Part shown: positions 11,101 to 22,220 of the stretch, in pieces
Numbering within the stretch: position 1 is the first letter of the stretch
Layout: each line of letters begins with the position of its first letter
NCBI GenBank assembly: GCA_025917655.1
Contig: CP084614.1
Coordinates: forward strand, 744,001 to 808,000
Direction of reading: 5' to 3'
DNA from: Chlorella sorokiniana
Lineage: Eukaryota > Chlorophyta > Trebouxiophyceae > Chlorellales > Chlorellaceae
Length of the DNA: 64,000 nt
Notes under the pieces: model-generated
Told to the model about the DNA's origin: nothing
Database searches by the model: none
What the model saw: the letters and a program-made list of their open reading frames with translations, nothing else
Program-made: the position numbers and the translations under genes

Positions 11101-13056
11101 GTCCAGGAAGACGATGCAGCCAGGCGCATCCTGCTCTCTCAAGTACTCCACCTCCTCAAGGTGCAGCAGGACATTGTCGCCAATCCAACGGTCGGGTAAG
11201 AAGGCGGTCTGGGTGGGGTCGATGACGGAGAGAAGGGGCCCAGCGAAGCGGGCCGACAACACCTTAGCTAGCAGGCGGTAGTCACAATTCAGGAGGGTGA
11301 TGGGGCGGTGGGAGGCAAGCTGCCGGGTGTCAGCGGTGCCAGGCTTGGACAGCAGGACAATGAGGCCAGCCGTAACCTCAGAGGGCAGGAACGGCTCCAC
11401 CCCAGCTGCCAGGCTACCCTCATCAGCAGCGGCAGCAACAGCCAAGGCCTCATCAGCCATGCCCAGGAAGAACGGGCGCAGCTCAGACCAGAACGTCACG
11501 TAGAAGGAATACGGCAGACCATCCAGGCCAGGGCTGGTGCCAAGTGGCAGGTCAGGAAACACAGCCTGCACCTCAGCATCAGTGATGGGCCCACCAGCAG
11601 GTCCTAGAGTGGCAGCCGCCTCGTCAGGGGACAGGGTGGCATCCAGCGCGTCCAACAACCGCCCCGCTGCTGCGGAGTCGGTAGCCTCCGAGTGGAAGAG
11701 GCCCACAGGGCTGTCCGCCGAGAAGAAGGCCACCGCCCGGGTTGAGGCAAGTTCACGGCCCGCGGGTGTGCTGAGGTCTGCTGCTGGGGCTGCTGGGTCA
11801 GATGGGTGTAAGAGCTCCGCCAGGGGCTGGTTTGGTAAGGCGTTGCGGTCCAACATGTGAAACCAGCGTGTAGGGCGCTCGCCGAAGCAATGCCAAAGGA
11901 CGTCCAGCTGTTCGCGCCGCCGCTGCTCTGCTGCCGCGTCATGCTCCCTCAAGGCTGCGGTCGCACGTCCGAGCAGGCCAAGCGTGGCTGGGTGGCTGGG
12001 CTGGCTAAGATATGCTCGCATGGCGTCCTCCACTGCAGCCAACAACGCGCGCCTCGTGGCATCCGCTTGCCGCCGCCGGGCTGCAGTGAATGCCACGACG
12101 TGGGTGGAGAGGTGGGCCTTGAGTGCAACCCAGTAAGCGCGGCGGGCGCCAGGCTGCACGGGGTGCTCCTCTGCAAAGGTGTGGATGTGCTGGCGGACAA
12201 AAGCGACAAAATCTGGGTCGGAGTGGAAGTGGTCAGGGAGGCGGAAGCGCCCAGGGCCAGCAGGGACGACGGAAGGGGGCGACAAATGGACATCCACAGC
12301 GAGGTGATCGCCAGGGAAGCCATGAAGGATGCCTGCGCTGCTAATCCCTGCAAGCAGGGGCGCTGCCGCATACCAACGGTCCAAGCGCCCCGCCTGCAGC
12401 CCCGGAGGCTACGTGCGTGACTGCACGTGCCGCCGGGTGGAGCCGCCGCCACACATCCACCAGGTTGCGCTGAGCCGCCACCGCAGCAAACTCCTCCGCG
12501 CCGGCAAATCGATGCCGTGAAAGGGCGGTAGCGCCGGCAACGTCCAAGGGATCAGAAACGTGGTTCCAATCGCCAGCCATGAGCACAAGGCGGTCGGTGG
12601 GGATTGCTGCAGCAAGGGACCTGGAGAAAAATGCAGGGCGGTTGCACGCCTCCGTGGGCGCATAACAGCCAAGGATTGAAAAGGGAAGGCCTGCATAGGA
12701 GAAGGAAAGATGGAGAAGCCTGCCCTCCTGGGCCGGGACAGCCGCCAGCGTGACGGCCTCCACGGGGGCGGTGGCCTTTATGAAGGCAACCACCCCAGCA
12801 GAAGAGCTAGTGTGCGGGGCAGCAAAAGCTGCTCCCGCAAAAGGCGAGCCGCGCCCTGTGCCCTCGCGTGCCCAGCCTGCCACCTCCTCCGCAGAGGCAG
12901 TATGCGCCTCAAACACAAGCAGCATATGCCAAGGACCAGCAATGAACCGCTCAAGCAGCTGGTGCCGCTTAGCAGCATCACGCAGGCCGTTAGCATTGAC
13001 CGCCACGAGGCGCAAAGGCTGGGCAGGGCGAGCGGCCCGCCAATCAAAACGACTCA
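8145..13056 (-). pseudogene. LINE-A ORF2 (copy A): endonuclease, RT, zinc-binding C-terminus
   Basis: From MSRFDWRAARPAQP, residues ~10-280 form an APE-like endonuclease (VAVNANGLRD, GCYAPTEA, AGDWNHVSDPLD, LDRWYAA, GDHLAVDVH). A linker and RT follow (NCDYRLLAKVLSARF, FLDFEKAYDRVDRPWLF, GSPLSVLLYLI, HADDITIHVL). The C-terminus carries a CX4C...HX4C zinc-binding pattern (CQHGDC...THAFLLCP), like other plant and algal LINEs. The usual YADD of the RT catalytic loop is HADD, also in copy C. The reading passes through at least four frame changes, so this copy cannot encode one intact protein as read. The endonuclease 'E' motif is FEAH rather than QET/QEV. Confidence 0.85.
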
Positions 13057-13162
13057 TCTGCGGGGCCGGCTGCGGCTCCTGCTGCCGCAACCGGTGGAAG
13101 AATCGTGGAGGTGGGTGTGTCCAGACGTGCGCCCCGCTCAGGCGCCGCCCGCGTCGCAATTG

Positions 13163-14729
13163 TCAACCAGCTGTGGGCACCCGCCTCGGCTGGAGCCGAC
13201 AAACGCGCCGAGCGGCGAGGGCCAGAAGCAGATGGCAGGTGGCCCTGGGTGCCAGCAGGGCCCTTTGCCAAGGTTGTGACAGATCCACGCTTGGCAGAGC
13301 TTGGTGGGCGGTATGGGCCTGGGCGGGGGAAGCAGAGGAGGGAGGGGGCGGCCGCAAGACGCGACGACCCAGGCGCCCCACCGCCTCCCCAGAATCCGCA
13401 AGCGGGGCCACCTCCAAAGCCGCAGCCCGCGGCTCGCCCAACAAAACAACAGCCTGGGCATGCAGAGCCAATCTGAAAGCACGAGGCAAGTCACCCGGGC
13501 GAGAGGCGTGGGCCGCATCTCTGTAGACCGCAGGCTGCGCCTCACGAGCCGCAAGAACAATCTGCTCTGCCTCGGCCGCAGAACAATCCAACTCCTCCGC
13601 CACAAAATCACAAGCCACATCAAACCCAGGCTCTCCCTCGGGACGTTGCGCTGCGGGCGCGGCCTGCGGCATGGGTTCTTCTGCAGGAAGGGGAGGGGAG
13701 GGAGGAGGGGCCCGCGGGGCAACGGGACCACCCGGGCGGCAGCAGGCCCAGCGGCCAAGGGGGCAGCAGGTACATCCGCCAGGCCCAGACCTGGCCGCTG
13801 CCCCCTGGCAGCGGCCGGGCGCCGCCGCCCAAAGGCGCCGCCAAGGCTGCGGCAGCAGCAGCCGGCGTGATGCCGCCGGTCCCAAAAACGCGGAGCATAC
13901 CGGGCCGCACGCCTGGGTGCAGCCCCGCGTCTGGCTGCTGCCCAGATGCAGGCCGCACGCGGCGCAAGACAACACGCCCCCTCTCAAAGACACAGGGACG
14001 CAAGACGACCTGAGCAGACCACCCCAGCCCCTGTACCACCCGCGGCAGGCGAGGCAGTCCCGCGTGGGGATAAGGCACCCGGACCACTGCCTCAATCATA
14101 TCCAGAACAGGCAAATGGGCCTCCTGCCCAGGCCCAACGGCAGCCACACCTGCTCGCTCATGAACAACAGAGACACCGCTGGCCGCGTCGTATCCAACAA
14201 CAGCCAGCAGGGCCTCCGTGGTGCCACTCACGACGAACTGAGAGGGCAGGCTGCGCAGCTCCACAACCCAATGGTCCGCCGGGAGGTAGCCAAGGACAGA
14301 CTTGACGGGAATGCCCACTGCAACGTCCTCCACCTGCACAGTAAGGCGCTGCGCCTGCACAACAGCTGCAAAGCGCTGAACGGCGTCGTTGCCGCGGCGC
14401 GGCACCATCTGTACACGGGCCAACCGCTGCCAGCCGCGGCGAGACGGCCCCGCCGCAAGGCCCGCAATGAAGTCTGCATGCTGCAAATAAGCCTGGCTGA
14501 CGATCCGCGACGCAAAGGCGGAGTACGCCTCCTCGCTGAGATCAGCTGAGGCGTAGCGGCCCACTGCCTCAGCCACATCAAGCTCCAGATACATGCAACC
14601 AGCTGGCTGAAACCGTTTGGAGCTAAGATAATCAGCGTCCGAGCGTAATACACCGTCGACTGCTTGCTGCACCACGACTGGCGGCACTGGCGGCCAGGGC
14701 GGCGGCACAGGAGGCTGAGGCGCCGCCAT
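13163..14729 (-). pseudogene. LINE-A ORF1 (copy A)
   Basis: This is the first protein of LINE-A, starting at MAAPQPPVPPPW and very Pro/Ala-rich. A more structured middle follows, then a second Pro/Ala stretch and a C-terminal segment with an acidic helix (VAEELDCSAAEAEQIV). LINE ORF1 proteins usually bind RNA, but I do not recognise a standard RRM or CCHC knuckle here, so function is only inferred from position. The first frame runs 369 codons to about 13,620 and the rest continues in another frame, so this copy has at least one frame break. Confidence 0.7.
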
Positions 14730-15099
14730 GGGTGCTGACGCCGGGCAAACCTGACAGTAAAGGTCACCTTAGCGCTGTTGTGCGCGCGGGATGCAGACGA
14801 CAGACGCCGGTAAAAGCGGAAGTCGCAATCCAACCGCCACGAGCGAGACTCCCGTAATACCGCGCTGCAAACGCCGTAAAATCGCCAACTAAATCCGCTG
14901 TAAACGCTGCCGCGCGCGGAGGGACAGGCGGGAAACGCGACAAGGGCGAAAGTCGCAGAGCGAGGGGTGTGTGCCCCGCTCGCGACAAAATCGCGCCACA
15001 GCTGACGTAAAACCAATATCAAGCGCAGCCGAACGCTGGCGCGAGGTGGGGCAGCCCGGTGAGGCGGGCTAGAGGAACTCCAGGGTGGGCGAGAGCAAG

Positions 15100-15101
<2 letters not shown>

Positions 15102-15177
<76 letters not shown>
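15102..15177. repeat. (AAC)n microsatellite = 5' end of LINE-A copy A
   Basis: About 25 uninterrupted AAC units. Because the element lies on the minus strand, this is a (GTT)n tract at its 5' terminus, directly followed by the leader starting TTTACTTGCTCTCGCC. The same arrangement occurs at the 5' end of copy B. Confidence 0.95.
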
Positions 15178-15193
15178 CCACAGCGCATCTGCC

Positions 15194-16578
15194 GCACCGC
15201 TTACCTCTACGCTGTGTGGCAGATGCGCGGCCGGCGAACTCTTGCGGGCCAGCCCATCTCGCCGGCCAGCGTGTGCGGTGCCACGGTAGCAGCGGTGCTG
15301 GCTGCCATCAAGCGGGACTGGGCGCGTGCCACGCACAACATGCGCCGGCTGGATGGCACCTATGCTGAGTGGTTCCGTGGCCGCGACACCTCCCTCCGTA
15401 TGGGCCAGTTCAAAGCGCGGTGGACCCACAGGGGCGCGCTTTGTGTTGTGGAGGCGGGTGCTATGCGGTTGCGCTTCAGCCTGTCCCACCCGGTGGCCGC
15501 ACCAGTGGAGGGCCCTTCTGCGTCTCGGGTACCTGCAATTGCCCCTGCGTCCTGCCTTGGTCCCTTGCCCCCTCCACGCCTGCAGCTCTCCCCTACCTCC
15601 GCTCGTCCTGGTGGAGCCTCACCTGCGGCTCTCCCTCCTGCGGGGCTGCTGCTGAGTATGGAGCGTGCAGGCGGGGCAGCCCCTTCAAGCGGCGGGGCAG
15701 CAATGGCACGGGCTGCACCACGCGCGGGCGTCGGTTAACTCTCCGCCCTGCCCTTTTCTGGCTGGGGCCCTCCTCTTCTTTGCGGGGCGCTTTCCCACGG
15801 CCTCAGCGGCCTTCTTGTTATTTTTATACTCGACCGTGCTGCTTCCACTCCCTTTTGGGCCATGCGATACAGCCTGACTTCTGTTCATCTTTACATGCGC
15901 GCTGCTGGGGCTCCTTCCATTCTTGCAGGCGGCGGCAGTTGGGCGGCCGGCAGCGGCAGCGGCGATGGCGGCAAGTGCGTGTGTAGTGGCGCGGCGGGTG
16001 ATGGGCGTTCGCCACCGTGTGTGGCAACGTGCCGGCGGGGTTCGCCGCCCCCGCCCGGCTTGCCTTGCGGCACCCGCGCCGCCGGTCCTAGCGGGCCGGC
16101 AGGCACACCTGCGGAGCGCGTACATGCCCTTGCTGTCGGTAGTCGTGTGCCCGCCAGCCCTCGGCTTGCCCCGTCCTTGCTCTTTGCATCCATTGGCTGA
16201 CGGTTCCCCAGCGCTCGGCTCCTGCGTTGACTTGTCCCTGTTCCCATGGCTCCCTCCAGCACGCTTCCACACTCGATTTCCTCGCCCCTTTCTGAGTGGC
16301 TTGCACCTTCCCTTTCCATGGCTCCCCTCCTTTTCTTAGCCTGCCCCCTCCTGGACGCCCCCTTCTCCCTGTCCCAGTACGCCCCCCCTTTTTTGTCTTG
16401 GCCTGGTTGCCTGTGAAAAAGAAAAAAATCTGCGTACCAGCCCCGTGACTGCATGCCCCATCTTGCTGTCACATGCGCGTTCGCGCTGCTGTTTGGCTGC
16501 CTCATCGGTCATGATGCTTCGTGGCTTCGGCCTACCTACGCTTCTTGAGATCCCCCACGTCTCAAGTGTAAGAGCACC

Positions 16579-16615
<37 letters not shown>
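15194..16615 (+). mobile_element. LINE-A copy C, 3' part
   Basis: Continuation of copy C after the copy A insertion: the last ~180 codons of ORF2 (stop at 15,738), then the 3' UTR (15,739 to 16,583), hairpin, TGTAA and a 32-base A-run ending at 16,615. The 3' UTR is the short subtype also found in copy A, lacking ~150 bases present in copy B. The right flank is the Copia fossil. Confidence 0.92.
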
Positions 16616-16618
<3 letters not shown>

Positions 16619-17433
16619 GCCGCGTGCGTGGCATGCCAAGCTGAAGGAGGAGTTGGAGGCAATGGACTTCCACCCCTCAGCTGCTGATCCAGCCCTGTTC
16701 ATCAAGTCTGGCCAAGACCCAGTCTTCTTGCTGGTCTACGTGGACGATATGCTGATCGTCACCCGCCTCATCTCTGACGTCAATGAGACCAAAGGCAAGA
16801 TCAAGTCAGCCTTTGAGGCACGTGATCTGGGCGCTGCCACCTGCTTCCTTGGGATGGACATCCACCGCGACCGCAGCGCCCGCACCATCTCTCTGGGTCA
16901 GCACCGCCTGACAGCAGACCTGTTGGACAAGTACGGCATGGTAGAGTGCAAGCCGCTGAGCACTCCAATCAGCACCGCCGTCAAGCTGACCAAGGACGGC
17001 GAGCTGCTGGACACCCGCACCCATGCCTACTCTCAGCTGGTAGGCAGCCTTATGTATTTGTCGGTCTGCACGCGCCCAGACCTGGCGCAAGCCGTGGGAG
17101 CACTGGCCCGCTTCATGGCAAAGCCCACTGTCACGCACTGGCAAGCTGCCAAGGGCGTGTTGCGCCACGTCGCTGGCACCGCGCATTACGGCATCACCTT
17201 CGGCGGGAGCGGCCTGAGCTTGGAAGCCTTTTGTGATGCTGACTACACCGGAGACCTTGATACCCGCCGCTCCACCACTGGGTATGTGTTCACTCTCAGT
17301 GGTGGTGCAATCAGCTGGTCGAGCCGCTTGCAGCCAACAGTTGCAGCTTCCACAACCGAAGCTGAGTACATGGCAGCGGCCTACGCCATCAAGGAGGCTC
17401 TCTGGCTGAGGACACTGCTGAACGACCTGGGCA
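16616..17433 (+). mobile_element. Ty1/Copia fossil 1, middle piece (RT end and RNase H start)
   Basis: This second piece of the Copia fossil covers the later part of the reverse transcriptase (catalytic YVDD region) and the RNase H domain up to the point where LINE-A copy B is inserted. The Copia order Int-RT-RNase H is respected relative to the piece at 1,280. A stretch of pol is missing between the two pieces, at the site of LINE-A copy C. Confidence 0.85.
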
Positions 17434-17440
17434 GGAGGCC

Positions 17441-17441
17441 G

Positions 17442-17523
<82 letters not shown>
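17441..17523. repeat. (GTT)n microsatellite = 5' end of LINE-A copy B
   Basis: About 27 uninterrupted GTT units between the copy B insertion point (GGAGGCC) and the leader TTTACTTGCTCTCGCC. It is the same junction as in copy A, so the tract appears to belong to the element. Confidence 0.95.
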
Positions 17524-17526
<3 letters not shown>

Positions 17527-17978
17527 CTTGCTCTCGCCCACCCTGGAGTTCCTCTAGCCCGCCTCACCGGGCTGCCCCACCTCGCGCCAGCGTTCGGCTG
17601 CGCTTGATATTAGTTTTACGTCAGCTGTGGCGCGATTTTGTCGCGAGCGGGGCACACACCCCTCGCTCTGCGACTTTCGCCCTTGTCGCGTTTCCCGCCT
17701 GTCCCTCCGCGCGCGGAAGCGTTTATAGCGGATTTAGTTGGCGATTTTTACGGCGTTTGCAGCGCGGTATTACGGGAGTCTCGCTCGTGGCGGTTGGATT
17801 GCGACTTCCGCTTTTACCGGCGTCTGTCGTCTGCATCCCGCGCGCACAACAGCGCTAAGGTGACCTTTACTGTCAGGTTTGCCCGGCGTCAGCACCCATG
17901 GCGGCGCCTCAGCCTCCTGTGCCGCCGCCCTGGCCGCCAGTGCCGCCAGTCGTGGTGCAGCAAGCAGTCGACGGTGTA

Positions 17979-18177
17979 TTTTTTTTTTTTTTTTTTTTTT
18001 TGAGGGGGTGCTCTTACACTTGAGACGCATACACACACAAAACAAAAAGAAAAAAATCTGCGTACCACCCCGTGACTGCATGCCCCATCTTGCTGTCACA
18101 TGCGCGTTCGCGCTGCTGTTTGGCTGCCTCATCGGTCATGATGCTTCGTGGCTTCGGCCTACCTACGCTTCTTGAGA
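17979..18177 (-). mobile_element. LINE-A insertion with twin-priming inversion
   Basis: The insert starts with a T-run and 26 bases of the LINE-A 3' end on the minus strand (17,979-18,026). It then switches to ~150 bases of adjoining 3' UTR in plus orientation (18,027-18,177). The duplication AGTCGACGGTGTA flanks both sides (to 17,978 and from 18,177). About six or seven bases of the hairpin loop are lost at the inversion joint. This is the classic product of twin priming described for L1. Confidence 0.92.
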
Positions 18178-18500
18178 GTCGACGGTGTATTACGCTCGGA
18201 CGCTGATTATCTTAGCTCCAAACGGTTTCAGCCAGCTGGTTGCATGTATCTGGAGCTTGATGTGGCTGAGGCAGTGGGCCGCTACGCCTCAGCTGATCTC
18301 AACGAGGAGGCGTACTCCGCCTTTGCGTCGCGGATCGTCAGCCAGGCTTATTTGCAGCATGCAGACTTTATTGCGGGCCTTGCGGCGGGGCCGTCTCGCC
18401 GCGGCTGGCAGCAGTTGGCCCGTGTACAGATGGTGCCGCGCCGCGGCAACGACGCCGTTCAGCGCTTTGCAGCTGTTGTGCAGGCGCAGCGCCTTACTGT

Positions 18501-18874
18501 TTTTTTTTTTTTTTTTTTTTTTTGAGGGGGTGCTCTTACACCTGAGACGTGGGGGATCTCAAGAAGCGTAGGTAGGCCGAAGCCACGAAGCATCATGACC
18601 GATGAGGCAGCCAAACAGCAGCGCGAACGCGCATGTGACAGCAAGATGGGGCATGCAGTCACGGGGGTGGTACGCAGATTTTGTTTTCTGTTGGTTTTGT
18701 GTGTGTATGTGTGCTCGGTATGTCGCTGTGAAAGCAGATGAAACGCGAGATCCCGGCAACCGCCAGACTGGGGCAGGCAGCGGCACAACAGGGCAAGGCA
18801 AAGAACTGAAAGACCCGAGGCGAGGATGGAGCAACCCACCACGGAAGAGACGCAAAGGCAACCAGGCCAAGACA
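18501..18874 (-). mobile_element. LINE-A 5'-truncated insertion (374 bp) in copy B ORF1
   Basis: Minus-strand 3' end of LINE-A: T-run 18,501-18,523, hairpin region, then 3' UTR of the long subtype up to a 5' truncation at 18,874. The 15-bp duplication GCAGCGCCTTACTGT lies at 18,486-18,500 and 18,875-18,889. Confidence 0.95.
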
Positions 18875-20166
18875 GCAGCGCCTTACTGTGCAGGTGGATG
18901 ACGTTGCAGTGGGCATTCCCGTCAAGTCTGTCCTTGGCTACCTCCCGGCGGACCATTGGGTTGTGGAGCTGCGCAGCCTGCCCTCTCAGTTCGTCGTGAG
19001 TGGCACCACGGAGGCCCTGCTGGCTGTTTTTGGATACGACGCGGCCAGCGGTGTCTCTGTTGTTCATGAGCGAGCAGGTGTGGCTGCCGTTGGGCCTGGG
19101 CAGGAGGCCCATTTGCCTGTTCTGGATATGATTGAGGCAGTGGTCCGGGTGCCTTATCCCCACGCGGGACTGCCTCGCCTGCCGCGGGTGGTACAGGGGC
19201 TGGGGTGGTCTGCTCAGGTCGTATTGCGTCCCTGTGTCTTTGAGGGGGCGTGTTGTCTTGCGCCGCGTGCGGCCTGCATCTGGGCAGCAGCCAGACGCGG
19301 GGCTGCACCCAGGCGTGCGGCCCGGTATGCTCCGCGTTTTTGGGACCGGCGGCATCACGCCGGCTGCTGCTGCCGCAGCCTTGGCGGCGCCTTTGGGCGG
19401 CGGCGCCCGGCCGCTGCCAGGGGGCAGCGGCCAGGTCTGGGCCTGGCGGATGTACCTGCTGCCCCCTTGGCCGCTGGGCCTGCTGCCGCCCGGGTGGTCC
19501 CGTTGCCCCGCGGGCCCCTCCTCCCTCCCCCTCCCCTTCCTGCAGAAGAACCCATGCCGCAGGCCGCGCCCGCAGCGCAACGTCCCGAGGGAGAGCCTGG
19601 GTTTGATGTGGCTTGTGATTTTGTGGCGGAGGAGTTGGATTGTTCTGCGGCCGAGGCAGAGCAGATTGTTCTTGCGGCTCGTGAGGCGCAGCCTGCGGTC
19701 TACAGAGATGCGGCCCACGCCTCTCGCCCGGGTGACTTGCCTCGTGCTTTCAGATTGGCTCTGCATGCCCAGGCTGTTGTTTTGTTGGGCGAGCCGCGGG
19801 CTGCGGCTTTGGAGGTGGCCCCGCTTGCGGTAACTGGGGAGGCAGTGGGGGCGCCTAGGTCGTCGCGTCTTGCGGCCGCCCCCTCCCTCCTCTGCTTCCC
19901 CCGCCCAGGCCCATACCGCCCACCAAGCTCTGCCAAGCGTGGATCTGTCACAACCTTGGCAAAGGGCCCTGCTGGCACCCAGGGCCACCTGCCATCTGCT
20001 TCTGGCCCTCGCCGCTCGGCGCGTTTGTCGGCTCCAGCCGAGGCGCCCACAGCTGGTTGACAATTGCGACGCGGGCGGCGCCTGAGCGGGGGCGCACGTC
20101 TGGACACACCCACCTCCACGATTCTTCCACCGGTTGCGGCAGCAGGAGCCGCAGCCGGCCCCGCAG

Positions 20167-22220
20167 ATGAGTCGTTTTGATTGGCGGGCCGCTCGCCCTG
20201 CCCAGCCTTTGCGCCTCGTGGCGGTCAATGCTAACGGCCTGCGTGATGCTGCTAAGCGGCACCAGCTGCTTGAGCGGTTCATCGCTGGTCCTTGGCATAT
20301 GCTGCTTGTGTTTGAGGCGCATGCTGCCTCTGCGGAGGAGGTGGCAGGCTGGGCACGCGAGGGCACAGGGCGCGGCTCGCCTTTTGCGGGAGCAGCTTTT
20401 GCTGCCCCGCACACTAGCTCTTCTGCTGGGGTGGTTGCCTTCATAAAGGCCACCGCCCCCGTGGAGGCCGTCACGCTGGCGGCTGTCCCGGCCCAGGAGG
20501 GCAGGCTTCTCCATCTTTCCTTCTCCTATGCAGGCCTTCCCTTTTCAGTCCTTGGCTGTTATGCGCCCACGGAGGCGTGCAACCGCCCTGCATTTTTCTC
20601 CAGGTCCCTTGCTGCAGCAATCCCCACCGACCGCCTTGTGCTCATGGCTGGCGATTGGAACCACGTTTCTGATCCCTTGGACGTTGCCGGCGCTACCGCC
20701 CTTTCACGGCATCGATTTGCCGGCGCGGAGGAGTTTGCTGCGGTGGCGGCTCAGCGCAACCTGGTGGATGTGTGGCGGCGGCTCCACCCGGCGGCACGTG
20801 CAGTCACGCACGTAGCCTCCGGGGCTGCAGGCGGGGCGCGCTTGGACCGTTGGTATGCGGCAGCGCCCCTGCTTGCAGGGATTAGCAGCGCAGGCATCCT
20901 TCATGGCTTCCCTGGCGATCACCTCGCTGTGGATGTCCATTTGTCGCCCCCTTCCGTCGTCCCTGCTGGCCCTGGGCGCTTCCGCCTCCCTGACCACTTC
21001 CACTCCGACCCAGATTTCGTCGCTTTTGTCCGCCAGCACATCCACACCTTTGCAGAGGAGCACCCCGTGCAGCCTGGCGCCCGCCGCGCTTACTGGGTTG
21101 CACTCAAGGCCCACCTCTCCACCCACGTCGTGGCATTCACTGCAGCCCGGCGGCGGCAAGCGGATGCCACGAGGCGCGCGTTGTTGGCTGCAGTGGAGGA
21201 CGCCATGCGAGCATATCTTAGCCAGCCCAGCCACCCAGCCACGCTTGGCCTGCTCCGACGTGCGACCGCAGCCTTGAGGGAGCATGACGCGGCAGCAGAG
21301 CAGCGGCGGCGCGAACAGCTGGGCGCCGCCTGCGTGAGGCAGACCTGCCCCGTGAGCAGTACACTGTGGCATACCGCGTGTTGCATGGGTGCCTGTATGT
21401 GGGCGCCTTCCTTTGCCACATTCGGGTCGTGCCAGCGGCAGATGCGTTGTGCCAGCACGGTGATTGTGCGGCAGCAGCGGATCCGCCCCTTGATGGGCTG
21501 ACCCATGCATTCTTGCTCTGCCCCGCCGTGGCCGCTGCTGCCGAGTGGGTCTGTCGTGTCTTTGCGGCTGTCTCGGGTGTGCGCCCTCCTCCCCTCTGTC
21601 CCCGTGTCTTTCTTGCAGATGAGCATGCCACTTGGGCCCCACCCGCCCGTCTTCGCCACGTATGGGCACACCTGCGCACCGCTTACCTCTACGCTGTGTG
21701 GCAGATGCGCGGCCGGCGAACTCTTGCGGGCCAGCCCATCTCGCCCGCCAGCGTGTGCGGTGCCACGGTAGCAGCGGTGCTGGCTGCCATCAAGCGGGAC
21801 TGGGCGCGGGCCACGCACAACATGCGCCGGCTGGATGGCACCTATGCTGAGTGGTTCCGTGGCCGCGACACCTCCCTCCGTATGGGCCAGTTCAAAGCGC
21901 GGTGGACCCACAGGGGCGCGCTTTGTGTTGTGGAGGCGGGTGCTATGCGGTTGCGCTTCAGCCTGTCCCACCCGGTGGCCGCACCAGTGGAGGGCCCTTC
22001 TGCGTCTCGGGTGCCTGCAATTGCCCCTGCGTCCTGCCTTGGTCCCTTGCCCCCTCCACGCCTGCAGCTCTCCCCTGCCTCCGCTCGCCCTGGTGGAGCC
22101 TCACCTGCGGCTCTCCCTCCTGCGGGGCCGCTGCTGAGTATGGAGCGTGAAGGCGGGGCAGCCCCTTCAAGCGGCGGGGCAGCAATGGCACGGGCTGCAC
22201 CACGAGCGGGCGTCGGTTAA
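20167..22220 (+). pseudogene. LINE-A ORF2 remnant (copy B) without RT
   Basis: The endonuclease domain is open from MSRFDWRAARPAQP through GDHLAVDVH into the linker. At about 21,320 the sequence joins, out of frame, to the C-terminal part with the zinc-binding CQHGDC...LLCP region, which then runs to the ORF2 stop at 22,220. Compared with copy A the missing piece corresponds to about 9,043-11,904. The two edges share only TGG, suggesting end joining. The copy is non-autonomous as read. Confidence 0.85.

Larger units (their letters stand above)
7266..15193 (-). mobile_element. LINE-A copy A, essentially full length (about 7.9 kb)
   Basis: This complete-looking LINE-A lies on the minus strand inside copy C. 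From its 5' end it has a (GTT)n tract (plus-strand AAC repeats at 15,102-15,177), a ~370-base 5' leader, ORF1 (14,729 to 13,163), ORF2 (13,056 to 8,145), a ~840-base 3' UTR of the short subtype, the terminal hairpin with TGTAA, and a 34-base poly(A) (T-run 7266-7299). Both ORFs have frame breaks. The target in copy C was ...GGGCACACC/TGCGCACCGC...; no clean duplication is seen, but an 11-bp extra segment sits at the 5' junction. It is younger than copy C. Confidence 0.92.
17899..20060 (+). pseudogene. LINE-A ORF1 (copy B), interrupted by two LINE-A insertions
   Basis: Same ORF1 as in copy A (MAAPQPPVPPPW start, later VAEELDCSAAEAEQIV), but split after the first ~25 codons by the twin-primed insert at 17,979-18,177 and again by a minus-strand insert at 18,501-18,874. 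Both are flanked by duplications of ORF1 sequence. Pro/Ala-rich, and not translatable as one protein. Confidence 0.75.

Noticed and set aside
1760-15193. Many antisense and alternate-frame open stretches of 100-250 codons across the LINE copies
   Set aside because: High GC suppresses stops. They lack family motifs, and the opposite strand carries the recognisable LINE domains.
16653-17858. Long plus-strand open frame containing a poly-Leu run, and its poly-Gln/poly-Leu partners at 14,228-15,489 and 16,806-17,567
   Set aside because: They arise only because (GTT)n/(AAC)n has no stops in any frame and bridges unrelated elements. Not genes.
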